A stretch of DNA of 20,000 bases from a virus, in IMG/VR virus record IMGVR_UViG_3300048784_000182, positions 1 to 20,000 of that record; one strand, given 5' to 3'. The notes under the pieces were generated by a model. That model did not search any database, was not told the DNA's origin, and was given only the letters and a program-made list of their open reading frames with translations. Below are positions 1 through 6,806 of this stretch, one piece after another. A program made the translations under genes and the position numbers. The first letter of the stretch is position 1. The number at the start of each line of letters is the position of its first letter.

Positions 1-2
1 TT

Positions 3-341
3 TATGACAGTCACAACGCATATAATACCTCTACAGGGTTATACACCTGTCCAGTCTCGGGAAAATACTCAATAAAGTCTGGAATTACCGTAGGTGCGGT
101 AGCATGGAACGCGGGCGATACGTTCCTAAACCAGGTGTACCATAACGGCTCTCTGGACTCCACCGGGCGCCTAGACATCCAGTCTACACAGGCGTCGTTT
201 CAGGCTTTTGCTGGCGTTTATACGACTGTCAACTGCCTAGCCGGAGACACTATCAACATCGAAGCGTTTTCTTCGGAAGCGGTCACGCTGAACGGCGGAG
301 CGCAGGCCAACTGGCTTTGTATCGAACGGGTAGGCAACTAA
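3..341 (+). CDS. C-terminal part of a C1q-like virion/tail protein (5' end outside window)
   Basis: The frame is open from the left edge of the window to TAA at 339-341, so this is the 3' end of a longer gene; an internal GTG at 135 is only a valine codon. The 112 visible residues are beta-rich and Gly/Ala/Thr-rich. They show the pattern of C1q/TNF-like jelly-roll domains found at the tips of phage fibres and decoration proteins: TCPVSGKYSI near the start, a YHNGS turn, then AGDTINIEAF and a final WLCIERVG strand. By family knowledge such domains form trimers and bind surfaces. The gene meets the next gene, on the opposite strand, with no bases between the stop codons and no visible terminator. 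The role in the virion is inferred from the fold pattern only. Confidence 0.72.
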   Translation, partial: YDSHNAYNTSTGLYTCPVSGKYSIKSGITVGAVAWNAGDTFLNQVYHNGSLDSTGRLDIQSTQASFQAFAGVYTTVNCLAGDTINIEAFSSEAVTLNGGAQANWLCIERVGN

Positions 342-722
342 TCACTTAAACAACAAACTGGTCACATCCACGAATAGCTGCTCTTCGCAATTGTTCGTGG
401 ATTGATACTCTTTCGACCACTTGATTAAGATTCCATTCACTCTTGGAATCCCATCTGCCCCATCAATCAATTGAATATCTACTGTAGATCCTGAGTCAAT
501 TGCCTTAATTTGACCTTCGAAAGACTTAGCATACAGCGGTGCCAATGCCGCTAATAAACTAGTATTTACAGTGGTGGACATCATGTCTTCCATGTCATTG
601 ATCATCTTCAGGACAAATTCCTCAATGTTTTTGCCTCTGGAAGCTATCTCTTCTCTAAGTTCTTCTTTGCGTTTTACCTTCGCGGCAATTTGGGCTAGAA
701 GCCCATCTTTGATCTTACCCAT
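342..722 (-). CDS. Hypothetical protein, 126 aa, last gene of the leftward replication block
   Basis: I do not recognise this protein. It has a charged helical N-terminal third (residues 1-45, rich in Lys/Glu, possibly coiled coil), a Met-rich segment MINDMEDMMS at about 40-49, and a C-terminal half that looks beta-rich and ends in VTSLLFK. The ATG at 720-722 overlaps the end of the primase gene by eight bases and is preceded by a weak purine-rich site (AAGAAG), so translation is probably coupled to the primase. Position as the last gene after primase suggests an accessory replication role, but that is only inference from context. Confidence 0.75.
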   Translation of the reverse strand: MGKIKDGLLAQIAAKVKRKEELREEIASRGKNIEEFVLKMINDMEDMMSTTVNTSLLAALAPLYAKSFEGQIKAIDSGSTVDIQLIDGADGIPRVNGILIKWSKEYQSTNNCEEQLFVDVTSLLFK

Positions 723-1590
723 CGATCTTCTTTATCTTTGAGAGCAAGAACTTAGCAAAGTCTTGCTTCCCAAGTTGCTTAGCCTTATCGTTCCAGTCTT
801 CGGTACTTTCAGTGAGAGCGTAATGAGTTGCAGAATTGGCATCCTTAAACTTGCGAAGCATGTTCATGCCTGCATCATCAGTATCAGGAGCAATGATGAT
901 TTTTAGACCTTGGTCTTTGAGTTCTTTAAGTGCTTCTTTATGATGCTTCGTAGCGCCAGCCCCGTTGCAAGAAATAGCCCGCCAGGGATTATTATTAATC
1001 CCACCGTACACCATGTTGAGCGCTTGGTTAATAGAGATCGCGTTGAACGCGCCTTCGCACACAATGACACTTTTAACGTCGCCAATAAAGCGCGCTTGAT
1101 TCCACCCATAAAACAGCAGACCTAACCGAGTGCCCGGAAGCGTATCCATCTTTTGAATCTCGCCATCTGGGTGAACTCGCGGTTCCACAAACCTAGTTTG
1201 TGCACCACAAAAATGATTTTCGAAATAGTACGGAAACACAATTCCGTTCCTATCTACATCATAATACATGTCTCCCTCAGGTGTGAGCCCTCTACTCTTA
1301 ATATAGTTCACACCGATTTCAGAACGAGTATCCGATAGGGGAATAAACCTTGCAGGCCAAGACATTACTTGCAGTTCATCTGGAGGTGCTTCCTTATAGT
1401 CAAAGTCTCCTCTTAAGAAGTCAGCAGCATCTATTCCTGCATGCCAGCAATAAGACCTTAGAGAGTAACCGCGTTGGCACTTGCCAACGCAGTAAACCCA
1501 TTGGGCTCCATCTTCAGGATCGATGTGCCAATGCAGGCAGTTGTTCTTCTTACCATCTTTACAGATAAGGCACTTTTTCGTATCAATCAT
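715..1590 (-). CDS. DnaG/T7 gp4-type DNA primase (zinc-binding domain + TOPRIM)
   Basis: A 291-aa primase that would make RNA primers for replication. The N-terminus carries a zinc-binding domain with C7-x2-C10 and C34-x3-C38, with C18 and H20/H22 between. A TOPRIM domain follows: the conserved glutamate motif VIVCEGAFNA with E179, and the DxD motif APDTDDAG with D236 and D238. It lacks a fused helicase; the helicase is the separate gene 25 bases upstream (1616-2644), so primase and helicase are split, unlike T7 gp4. The ATG at 1588-1590 has no clear Shine-Dalgarno; a T/A-rich stretch (TTTTAA) lies six bases upstream, a poor match to the -10 hexamer seen at other starts here. Family assignment is firm from the two motif sets; the gene name is left open. 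Confidence 0.9.
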   Translation of the reverse strand: MIDTKKCLICKDGKKNNCLHWHIDPEDGAQWVYCVGKCQRGYSLRSYCWHAGIDAADFLRGDFDYKEAPPDELQVMSWPARFIPLSDTRSEIGVNYIKSRGLTPEGDMYYDVDRNGIVFPYYFENHFCGAQTRFVEPRVHPDGEIQKMDTLPGTRLGLLFYGWNQARFIGDVKSVIVCEGAFNAISINQALNMVYGGINNNPWRAISCNGAGATKHHKEALKELKDQGLKIIIAPDTDDAGMNMLRKFKDANSATHYALTESTEDWNDKAKQLGKQDFAKFLLSKIKKIDG

Positions 1591-1615
1591 AAGTATTTAA
1601 AAGTGTAATCGTGCT

Positions 1616-2644
1616 TCATACTTGCTTCTTTAAATTTTGTCCAACATCGTAATCAACCCCAGCTGAAAGAGTATTTGGTAAAACCAACCGATCTAATTTT
1701 CGCTCTGTCTGCTCTCTAGCACTCAATTGCTTCAAGTAACGACCTTTTTCAAATGGACACACTATTTGATGACCTTGTGCGACTCCGAAACGATCCTTAT
1801 GGCAGATAAAAGAGCTAGTTGACTCTTCAAAATTAGGTACTACCTCTATTATAACAGAGGCGGGTTCAACTATAGCTGAACACTCTTTAATCCTCATGTC
1901 GATATCTTTAGACGGACGCTTGCCCTGTGAGTATAGCTGAACAAACAGTACAACTGGGATCTCACATCCCTTAATGTACTGACCTAACCATATGCGCAAG
2001 TCATTTAGGACGTCGTATCTGGTCCTATCTTTATCGTTTATAGAATCCTTGATAAGTTGAAAATAGTCTATCAAAACGCAAGAGAAACCTTGTCCCTTGA
2101 CGTTCTCCATCAGTTTCTTCACACCCTCTATCTTTGTGGTAACGCCGTCTTTGTAAACAACATCTATGACCTTTACATACTCTGCGATTTCCTTAAACAG
2201 ACGAAAGCATTCCATCTGCTGATCCTGCGGCATGTAACCCTTTTTATAGTCATTAAAGCTATAACCTTTCTCTAAGCAAGCTATGCGAAAGATAACATCA
2301 AGCTCTGTCTCTTCATTTGAAATGACTAGAACCTTCTTCTTTTGTTTCCATAGTGGATAAGATATATTGGCCGCTACCGTAGATTTGCCGGAACCCGTAT
2401 AGGCGCAGAACAAATATAGGTTTTCACGCGTGAAGGGGATTGCAGCTGTGAGCGACTCATTAATTAGTGTAAGTCGTTCGCTCAACATCTTGTTGTAGTT
2501 GTTAGCGTTTGTAAACATTTTCCGCAAAGAATCTTTGTTACCAAACGAATCAATGTCGTCAAACGAGATGTCAATCTCGTTTTTAGGTGCTATTCCGGCC
2601 TTTTTAAGTTGTGCGTCTATTTGTTCCTTAGTCAACGTGGCCAT
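1616..2644 (-). CDS. DnaB-type replicative helicase, RecA-like core
   Basis: A ring-helicase ATPase core of 342 aa. From the ATG at 2642-2644, the Walker A motif GSGKST is at about 84-89, the post-strand glutamate motif ISNEET lies near 108-113, and Walker B CVLIDYFQL is at about 189-197 with D193. The downstream FVQLYSQGKRPS segment fits the DnaB motif region that senses ATP and contacts DNA. The usual DnaB N-terminal primase-binding domain is absent; about 75 N-terminal residues of another kind replace it. The frame also opens at GTG (2653) and ATG (2647), but an AGGTG site six bases upstream favours the ATG at 2644. The start overlaps the 172-aa gene upstream, so the two are probably co-translated. 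It should work with the adjacent primase. Confidence 0.9.
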   Translation of the reverse strand: MATLTKEQIDAQLKKAGIAPKNEIDISFDDIDSFGNKDSLRKMFTNANNYNKMLSERLTLINESLTAAIPFTRENLYLFCAYTGSGKSTVAANISYPLWKQKKKVLVISNEETELDVIFRIACLEKGYSFNDYKKGYMPQDQQMECFRLFKEIAEYVKVIDVVYKDGVTTKIEGVKKLMENVKGQGFSCVLIDYFQLIKDSINDKDRTRYDVLNDLRIWLGQYIKGCEIPVVLFVQLYSQGKRPSKDIDMRIKECSAIVEPASVIIEVVPNFEESTSSFICHKDRFGVAQGHQIVCPFEKGRYLKQLSAREQTERKLDRLVLPNTLSAGVDYDVGQNLKKQV

Positions 2645-3146
2645 CATCTTCACCTAAAATGTCTTCTACTGGGTTATATACTTCAGATTGCAGTCTACGT
2701 TCTAATTCTTCAGTATCTAGCACGGGGTAAGAATCTGCGTGCTTACGCTGTAGTTTGTATTCCTTTGCGGACATTGAGCCGTACACCTTTGGTTCCCCAT
2801 CATGATCTTGCTCTTCCGGAAGAGGATAGACATGATAAAAACTGTTTGTGGCTTTATCTCCAATATCTTTATGCCACCCGTCGATAAACTCCTTCTCAGT
2901 TATCTCAGCATTATTTGGACTTCCTTTAACCATCTTCCATGTGGCCCTTGCTAGACCTGGAGACGGAAGATGAACCTTAATTGCTTGCTGAAGATAAGCG
3001 TGCGCTTCCTCAAAGGTCGCACCGGCGGAATTAAAAGCATCAAACAACTCATCAAAGTTTGAGCTTACAAATTCTCTGGAACGATCCTTTTCACGAAGAG
3101 ATGCCTTCCACTTTTCGTAGATGAGATCTAAATTACCCGTTGGCAT
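2628..3146 (-). CDS. Hypothetical protein, 172 aa, upstream of and overlapping the helicase gene
   Basis: I do not recognise the fold. The protein is hydrophilic and mainly helical by composition, with a basic N-terminus (residues 10-30), a motif FDELFDAFNSAGATFEEA near 28-45 and a very acidic C-terminus (EDILGEDDGHVD). It overlaps the helicase gene by 17 bases and is itself overlapped by the small upstream gene by 14 bases, so the four genes 3336 to 715 form one translational chain. A gene in this position could be a helicase loader or single-strand-binding mediator, but no motif shows it. The ATG at 3144-3146 is preceded by AGAAGAG as a plausible ribosome site. Confidence 0.8.
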   Translation of the reverse strand: MPTGNLDLIYEKWKASLREKDRSREFVSSNFDELFDAFNSAGATFEEAHAYLQQAIKVHLPSPGLARATWKMVKGSPNNAEITEKEFIDGWHKDIGDKATNSFYHVYPLPEEQDHDGEPKVYGSMSAKEYKLQRKHADSYPVLDTEELERRLQSEVYNPVEDILGEDDGHVD

Positions 3147-3336
3147 TCTCTTCTGCCTCTTGGGTAATAATCTGCCCTGTCTTTAGATTGGTGATTTGAA
3201 TTTTTGCAGAGTTGTTGATCTTGTCTAAAAATAGCAACTCGATCTTGTATTCGTCGTTGATGATAAAAGGTCTACTACGACCTAACCACCAATATAGCTG
3301 CGTCTTCAACTTGTTGGCGTAAGAAACATCACCCAT
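3133..3336 (-). CDS. Small hypothetical protein, 67 aa
   Basis: A short protein of 67 aa beginning MGDVSYANKLKTQL. It contains a YWWLGR aromatic patch near residues 14-19 and an alternating hydrophobic C-terminal half that suggests a small beta domain. The frame can be extended upstream to a TTG at 3348, but that codon lies inside the Shine-Dalgarno sequence GGAGGT (3341-3346), so the ATG at 3334-3336, four to five bases downstream, is the real start. This is the strongest ribosome site in the leftward block. The function is unknown. Confidence 0.75.
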   Translation of the reverse strand: MGDVSYANKLKTQLYWWLGRSRPFIINDEYKIELLFLDKINNSAKIQITNLKTGQIITQEAEENANG

Positions 3337-3360
3337 AAAAACCTCCAAATGGTAATTCGA

Positions 3361-3726
3361 TTATACGATCGGATTGACAAACTCTTCTAAAGACTTGTCC
3401 TTCTTGCGGCTGTTACAGCTAAAACATGCAACAACAATGTTTGAGGAGTGAAATCGTTCTCCACCTTTGGATAGAGGTTTAACGTGATCTAGAGTTGCTA
3501 AGTCTCTATTAAAATCGCTCTGTTTCTTAAGTGGTCCAGCTTTGCAGTAGAAGCACATAAGAGTTTTATGTTTCTTCAAGTGTTCCCTTAGGAACCACTT
3601 GCGATACTTAAGCCAAGATTTATAGCTTATGGGGCGTGGAGCTAGTCTTTTAGTGAGAAGAACGAGAGCTGCTAAGCTCTGTGGATGGGGCTCATTTACC
3701 AAAACGTTATGGTTAGAATATCTCAT
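3361..3726 (-). CDS. HNH endonuclease, 121 aa, directly downstream of structured RNA1
   Basis: A compact HNH nuclease. The C-terminal half holds a CFYC zinc pair (about 58-61), the catalytic LDHVKPLSKGG segment, and NIVVACFSCNSRKKDK with the asparagine and the second zinc pair. The N-terminal 50 residues are basic and may contact DNA. There is no RuvC domain, so it is not an IscB- or Cas9-type protein. It differs from the three related HNH genes elsewhere in the window. The ATG is eight bases after the closing stem of RNA1 and has no Shine-Dalgarno, so translation may depend on the RNA or be weak. It is most likely a free-standing homing nuclease, but an RNA-associated role cannot be excluded. 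Confidence 0.88.
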   Translation of the reverse strand: MRYSNHNVLVNEPHPQSLAALVLLTKRLAPRPISYKSWLKYRKWFLREHLKKHKTLMCFYCKAGPLKKQSDFNRDLATLDHVKPLSKGGERFHSSNIVVACFSCNSRKKDKSLEEFVNPIV

Positions 3727-3734
3727 AAAAATGA

Positions 3735-3919
3735 GTCAGCGCACCGGGCTTGATTCCGGCTCTCGCAGTGGGCGCTAGTGATATGCCTCTGCGAAATCTA
3801 TGCAAGTGATCCTGCACACTAGCATCGTCCTAGGGTATACGATAAGTTTAGTCCTAGCTTATCCGGCCGTGCCTTCCCCAGCCTACATTGCATGCGTGTC
3901 CATCCACGCCGACGCTGAC
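3735..3919 (-). ncRNA. RNA1: predicted structured RNA with two pseudoknots, unknown family
   Basis: About 185 nt without an ORF. The predicted transcript begins seven bases after TATAAT (3926-3931), exactly at GTCAGCG (3913-3919), which pairs perfectly with CGCTGAC at 3735-3741. Inside, read leftward, are a GCGTG/CACGC hairpin with a GATGGA loop, a GGCTG/CGGCC hairpin, a GATAAG/CTTATC hairpin (3858-3863 with 3841-3846) whose loop bases 3853-3857 can pair with 3830-3834, and crossing stems 3817-3823/3774-3780 (7 bp) and 3789-3794/3763-3768 (6 bp). A CCGG/CCGG hairpin lies next to the closing stem. These pairings are read by eye. Not a standard tmRNA, RNase P RNA or group I intron. Confidence 0.6.
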
Positions 3920-3925
3920 CATCAA

Positions 3926-3931
3926 ATTATA
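3926..3931 (-). promoter_or_regulatory. Extended -10 promoter for RNA1 and the leftward block
   Basis: TATAAT preceded by TGG gives an extended -10 (TGnTATAAT). No convincing -35 is visible. Six bases separate it from the first base of the RNA1 closing stem. It faces away from, and lies only eight bases from, the -10 of the SF2 helicase gene on the other strand, so the two promoters may compete. Confidence 0.65.
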
Positions 3932-3938
3932 CCATGAG

Positions 3939-3944
3939 TAGAAT
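3939..3944 (+). promoter_or_regulatory. -10 element for leaderless SF2 helicase mRNA
   Basis: TAGAAT followed by six bases and then the ATG at 3951. A partial -35 (CTGACC, 3915-3920, spacer 18) is possible. No Shine-Dalgarno lies between, so the mRNA probably starts at the A of the start codon. Confidence 0.5.
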
Positions 3945-3950
3945 CTCCAC

Positions 3951-5342
3951 ATGTTGAGCCACATAGCGATTTATAACGACCGCCTCATCATCACAGATCC
4001 CTCGCAAGAGATGCGCAAATTCATCCATAGCGAGCTTACGTACACAGATAAGTCAAAGCAGTATCAACTTAGACGCATGGCTAAGAACATGTGGCAGCGA
4101 AACTCTCCCGCTTATAAGCAACTTCAAAGTCAAGTCAATGGTACACTGTATGAAGATGTTGCGCCAAATCAGATGGCCGTTTCATCCTGCTTTGTCGAAT
4201 TACTAAAGGGTAAGTTTGACTCTATTCCTGTAGATTTAAGAAAAGACACCGGTAAGAAGGTTTCTCTTCCTTGGGTTAAGAAGCCTTATGACCTGAGAGA
4301 TTACCAAGAAGAAGCAGTGTCGCTAATGCTAAGTAATCCAAGGGGACTTATTAACTTAGCTACTGGGTTAGGTAAGACTCTTCTCGCGACACATTTCGTT
4401 CAGCGATACAAGAGACGCGCGTTGATCGTGTGTCCATCAGAATCAGTAGCGAAGCAGTTTTACGAGCAGTTTGTAAACTGCTTTGGAAAGAACAAGGTGG
4501 GTTTCTATGGAGGCGGAAAGAAGAACATTAGCGAGATTACAGTTGGTATCGCTGCTTCTATCACTAAAAATATTACCGCCTTCCAACAAGCAGACCTTGG
4601 TGTGGTTATTTTTGATGAGACACATCACACTCCGGCCACTACCTTCTTTGATGTCAGTCAGGGTCTTTCTAAGACAGGCAAGATCTTCGGATTAACTGCC
4701 ACCGATTATCGCTCAGATGGTAAAGACGTAATGATCACCGCTGGCTGTGGACCAGTCTTAATCCGTCGCGATATTAAGTGGGGCGTCGACAACGGCTGGC
4801 TTGCTGAACCATACTTTTTTGTGAGATGCGTAAATACTTCTGGCAGGGATTATAAAGATGACAAAACGCGGTCATATAAAGAACATGTTTTGCGTAGCAA
4901 AGAAATGAAGGACCAGATATTCGACGATGCACAAAAAATGATGCAGGCTGGGAAATCTGTCCTAATCCTCGTAGATGAAGTAGCCCATGGAGAAGAACTC
5001 AGTAAGCTATTGGGAATTCCATTTGCCACAGGATTGGACAAGAAGTCACAAGACTATGTCGATCAACTTAACGCTGGAACAATACCTGGTTTAGTGGGAA
5101 CTGATGGTAAAATATCTGAAGGAACTGATACAAAAAATGTAGATGTTCTGATATTAGCTAACTTTGTAGCTTCAAAAGGACCAGTAATACAATGTGTAGG
5201 AAGATCACTGAGAAGACAGGGAACCAAGACCAAAGCCATAATTTTGGATTACATTCCGATGGGCTCAACAATGCTAAGTCGGCACGGATTTCAGAGAGTG
5301 GAATACTACAAGGAAATCTCGGACTATGTCAAGGTGATTTGA
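3951..5342 (+). CDS. SF2 DNA helicase, UvsW-like
   Basis: A 463-aa superfamily 2 ATP-dependent helicase. After a 110-residue N-terminal region it shows a Q-like LRDYQEEAV (about 115-123), Walker A LATGLGKT (136-143), Walker B FDETHH (221-226), motif III FGLTATDYR (246-254), and motif VI QCVGRSLRRQ near the C-terminus. The order and spacing fit the UvsW/RecG-like and type III restriction helicase group. In T4-like phages UvsW remodels forks and R-loops; the same role is inferred here. The start is leaderless in appearance (see the -10 at 3939). The stop TGA overlaps the TTG start of the following HNH gene, suggesting coupled translation. Confidence 0.9.
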   Translation: MLSHIAIYNDRLIITDPSQEMRKFIHSELTYTDKSKQYQLRRMAKNMWQRNSPAYKQLQSQVNGTLYEDVAPNQMAVSSCFVELLKGKFDSIPVDLRKDTGKKVSLPWVKKPYDLRDYQEEAVSLMLSNPRGLINLATGLGKTLLATHFVQRYKRRALIVCPSESVAKQFYEQFVNCFGKNKVGFYGGGKKNISEITVGIAASITKNITAFQQADLGVVIFDETHHTPATTFFDVSQGLSKTGKIFGLTATDYRSDGKDVMITAGCGPVLIRRDIKWGVDNGWLAEPYFFVRCVNTSGRDYKDDKTRSYKEHVLRSKEMKDQIFDDAQKMMQAGKSVLILVDEVAHGEELSKLLGIPFATGLDKKSQDYVDQLNAGTIPGLVGTDGKISEGTDTKNVDVLILANFVASKGPVIQCVGRSLRRQGTKTKAIILDYIPMGSTMLSRHGFQRVEYYKEISDYVKVI

Positions 5343-5920
5343 CATGCCAAAATGTTCCATCTAAAAAGGGACTTTGTGAAAAACACTACAGAAGACTGTG
5401 GAGAGCCCTTAACAAAGAGCATAATGAAAAATATTCAAAAGAATATCATCAAAAAATAAGAAAACCAATATTACAAACTAGAAATAAACCAAAAGAGAAA
5501 AATTGTTTACGCTGTAGTAACTTGTTTACTAGAATTGGCTCTAATCAAAAATATTGCAGCAAAACTTGCCAGAATAACATTACACACAAGAAAAAACGTC
5601 AAAATCCAGAATTTAAGCTAATCCACAACATTAGATCGCGTTTAAGAAAAGCACTGAAAGGTAAGTCTAGAGACAAAGGAATCTTGAAACTTTTAGGTTG
5701 TTCAGCGAACGAAGTTAAGTTGCACATTGAATCTCAATTTAAACTAAATATGACTTGGGATAACTATGGATCACTGTGGGAAATAGATCACATACTACCA
5801 TTAGCAAGTTTTGATTTGTCAGATACTAAACAGTTAAAAGAAGCTTGTCATTACACTAATCTTCAACCGCTGTCGAAAGAAGAACACAAAATAAAGTCAA
5901 TCATGGAGAATAAAATATGA
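5339..5920 (+). CDS. HNH endonuclease A, 193 aa, coupled to the SF2 helicase gene
   Basis: The frame is open from 5192, but the sequence before 5339 is a shadow of the helicase. TTG at 5339 follows AGGTG and starts MTCQNVPSKKGLCEKHYRR, a small Cys/His finger often found at the start of phage HNH proteins. A CLRC/CSKTC zinc pair follows at about 55-75. The C-terminal nuclease block is LLGCSANEVKLHIESQF, MTWDNYG, LWEIDHILPL and HYTNLQPL. This block is strongly related to the genes at 13370 and 15592. It overlaps the helicase stop by four bases. It is more AT-rich and Lys/Asn-rich than its neighbours, fitting a mobile homing gene. The TTG start is inferred. Confidence 0.82.
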   Translation: MTCQNVPSKKGLCEKHYRRLWRALNKEHNEKYSKEYHQKIRKPILQTRNKPKEKNCLRCSNLFTRIGSNQKYCSKTCQNNITHKKKRQNPEFKLIHNIRSRLRKALKGKSRDKGILKLLGCSANEVKLHIESQFKLNMTWDNYGSLWEIDHILPLASFDLSDTKQLKEACHYTNLQPLSKEEHKIKSIMENKI

Positions 5921-6138
5921 ATTTCAAGAAGCCGATAGAACAAGTAGCCCAAGATGCTGCCTATGAAGCATTTAACAAGGCCAGTTCAATGATAGGCAAT
6001 ACCGCTTACACTCCTCCTGGTCAGTTGGGACAGAACATCTCAATGGCTATCCAGGAAGGTGTCAAGGCAGCACTTCTCAGCATGATGCAGCAGGTGTACA
6101 CCGATGCTCAGTTTGAGGAAGATATTAAGCTTAGATAA
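5917..6138 (+). CDS. Small hypothetical protein, 73 aa
   Basis: A 73-aa helical, Ala/Gln-rich protein. The ATG overlaps the stop of HNH gene A (ATGA) and has a GGAG site about nine bases upstream. A stretch rich in Met and Leu (VKAALLSMMQQVYTDA, about 49-64) suggests an amphipathic helix and self-association. The last codons lie just before the -10 element of the endolysin gene. No known family is recognised and no signal peptide is visible. Function unknown. Confidence 0.72.
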   Translation: MNFKKPIEQVAQDAAYEAFNKASSMIGNTAYTPPGQLGQNISMAIQEGVKAALLSMMQQVYTDAQFEEDIKLR

Positions 6139-6140
6139 GT

Positions 6141-6146
6141 TATAAT
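6141..6146 (+). promoter_or_regulatory. -10 element for leaderless endolysin mRNA
   Basis: TATAAT, then six bases, then the ATG at 6153. There is no -35 and no usable Shine-Dalgarno, since the GGTGA present abuts the start codon. Confidence 0.55.
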
Positions 6147-6152
6147 TGGTGA

Positions 6153-6602
6153 ATGCAACTCAGCACCAATGGTCTACAGTTTATTAAGTCATTCGAAGGT
6201 TTTAAGTCTAGTCCATACTTAGACTCTGCTAACATACCAACTATTGGCTATGGAACTATTCTTTACCCTAATGGAACTCGCGTCTCAATGACCGACAATC
6301 CTATTACGGAATTGCTAGCTGAACAATTCCTGCTTCATGACATTAGTCAAAAAACAGCAGGCGTAGAGCACGTTGTTGCAGGTTCTGTAAACCAGAATCA
6401 GTTTGATGCACTTGTGAGCTTTGCATATAATTTGGGCTTAGGTTCTCTACGAGGATCCACGCTTTTAAAACTTGTAAACGAGAATCAATTCTCAGATGCA
6501 GCTGATGAATTTCTTAAGTGGAACCACGCCGGCGGACAGGTTGTTGCTGGCCTAACTCGCCGCAGACTTGCTGAACAGCAACTATTTTTAACTCCCGTTT
6601 AA
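6153..6602 (+). CDS. Endolysin, GH24 (T4-type) lysozyme
   Basis: A 149-aa muramidase that cuts the glycan strands of peptidoglycan at lysis. The catalytic triad matches T4 lysozyme in spacing: E15 in FIKSFEGF, D24 in PYLDS and T30 in IPTIGYGT (E-8-D-5-T). The conserved QFDALVSFAYNLG helix and the C-terminal GLTRRRLAEQQLF are also present. No signal peptide or signal-anchor is visible, so export presumably needs a holin; none is evident nearby, although the membrane protein at 12558 is a remote candidate for a lysis role. The gene is single-domain and of normal length for the family. Its own -10 element sits in the end region of the preceding gene. Confidence 0.93.
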   Translation: MQLSTNGLQFIKSFEGFKSSPYLDSANIPTIGYGTILYPNGTRVSMTDNPITELLAEQFLLHDISQKTAGVEHVVAGSVNQNQFDALVSFAYNLGLGSLRGSTLLKLVNENQFSDAADEFLKWNHAGGQVVAGLTRRRLAEQQLFLTPV

Positions 6603-6609
6603 TTCATGG

Positions 6610-6615
6610 TATAAT
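6610..6615 (+). promoter_or_regulatory. Extended -10 promoter for the tRNA-like gene
   Basis: TGG-TATAAT, identical over the extended -10 to the RNA1 promoter on the other strand. The predicted first base (6622) is two bases before the mature tRNA 5' end. A weak TTTAAC lies 17 bases upstream at the -35 position. Confidence 0.6.
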
Positions 6616-6623
6616 CATCTCAA

Positions 6624-6703
6624 CGGGCGGTAGCTCAGACGTGAGAGCACTGGGGCGTAAAAAACTCCGGAGGTCGGTGGTTCGTTACCATCCCGCCCGA
6701 CCA
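6624..6703 (+). tRNA. tRNA-like gene with an enlarged anticodon loop, identity unclear
   Basis: The acceptor stem is seven perfect pairs (6624-6630 with 6693-6699), followed by A and an encoded CCA. The D-arm is GCTC/GAGC (6633-6636, 6645-6648) with an eight-base loop lacking the usual GG. The T-arm is GGTGG/CCATC with loop TTCGTTA, where the normally conserved A58 is T. The variable loop is AGGTC. The anticodon arm is odd: stem CTGGG (6650-6654) with TCCGG (6666-6670) leaves an 11-base loop, or nine bases if one more G-C pair forms, instead of seven. No anticodon can be assigned safely. It may be a decayed tRNA, a frameshift suppressor type, or one that needs internal processing. Almost no 5' leader is predicted. 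Confidence 0.65.
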
Positions 6704-6806
6704 TTTTAAAGAAAGGTAAATATGCTGTAGGTTTCCAAGCCACCCTAAACTCGTAGTGAATGCCCAACGGATTTCCATTCTGTAACATTTAACTAGGAGT
6801 ATAAAC

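Noticed and set aside
3133-3348. TTG at 3348 as start of the small gene
   Set aside because: It lies within the Shine-Dalgarno sequence for the ATG at 3336.
3735-3919. RNA1 as a group I intron or as an omega RNA of IscB
   Set aside because: The crossing helices leave no room for the intron core helices, no split exon is evident, and the neighbouring HNH protein has no RuvC domain.
5192-5338. N-terminal extension of HNH gene A back to 5192
   Set aside because: This part is a shadow of the SF2 helicase frame; the zinc finger typical of the family begins just after TTG 5339, which has its own ribosome site.
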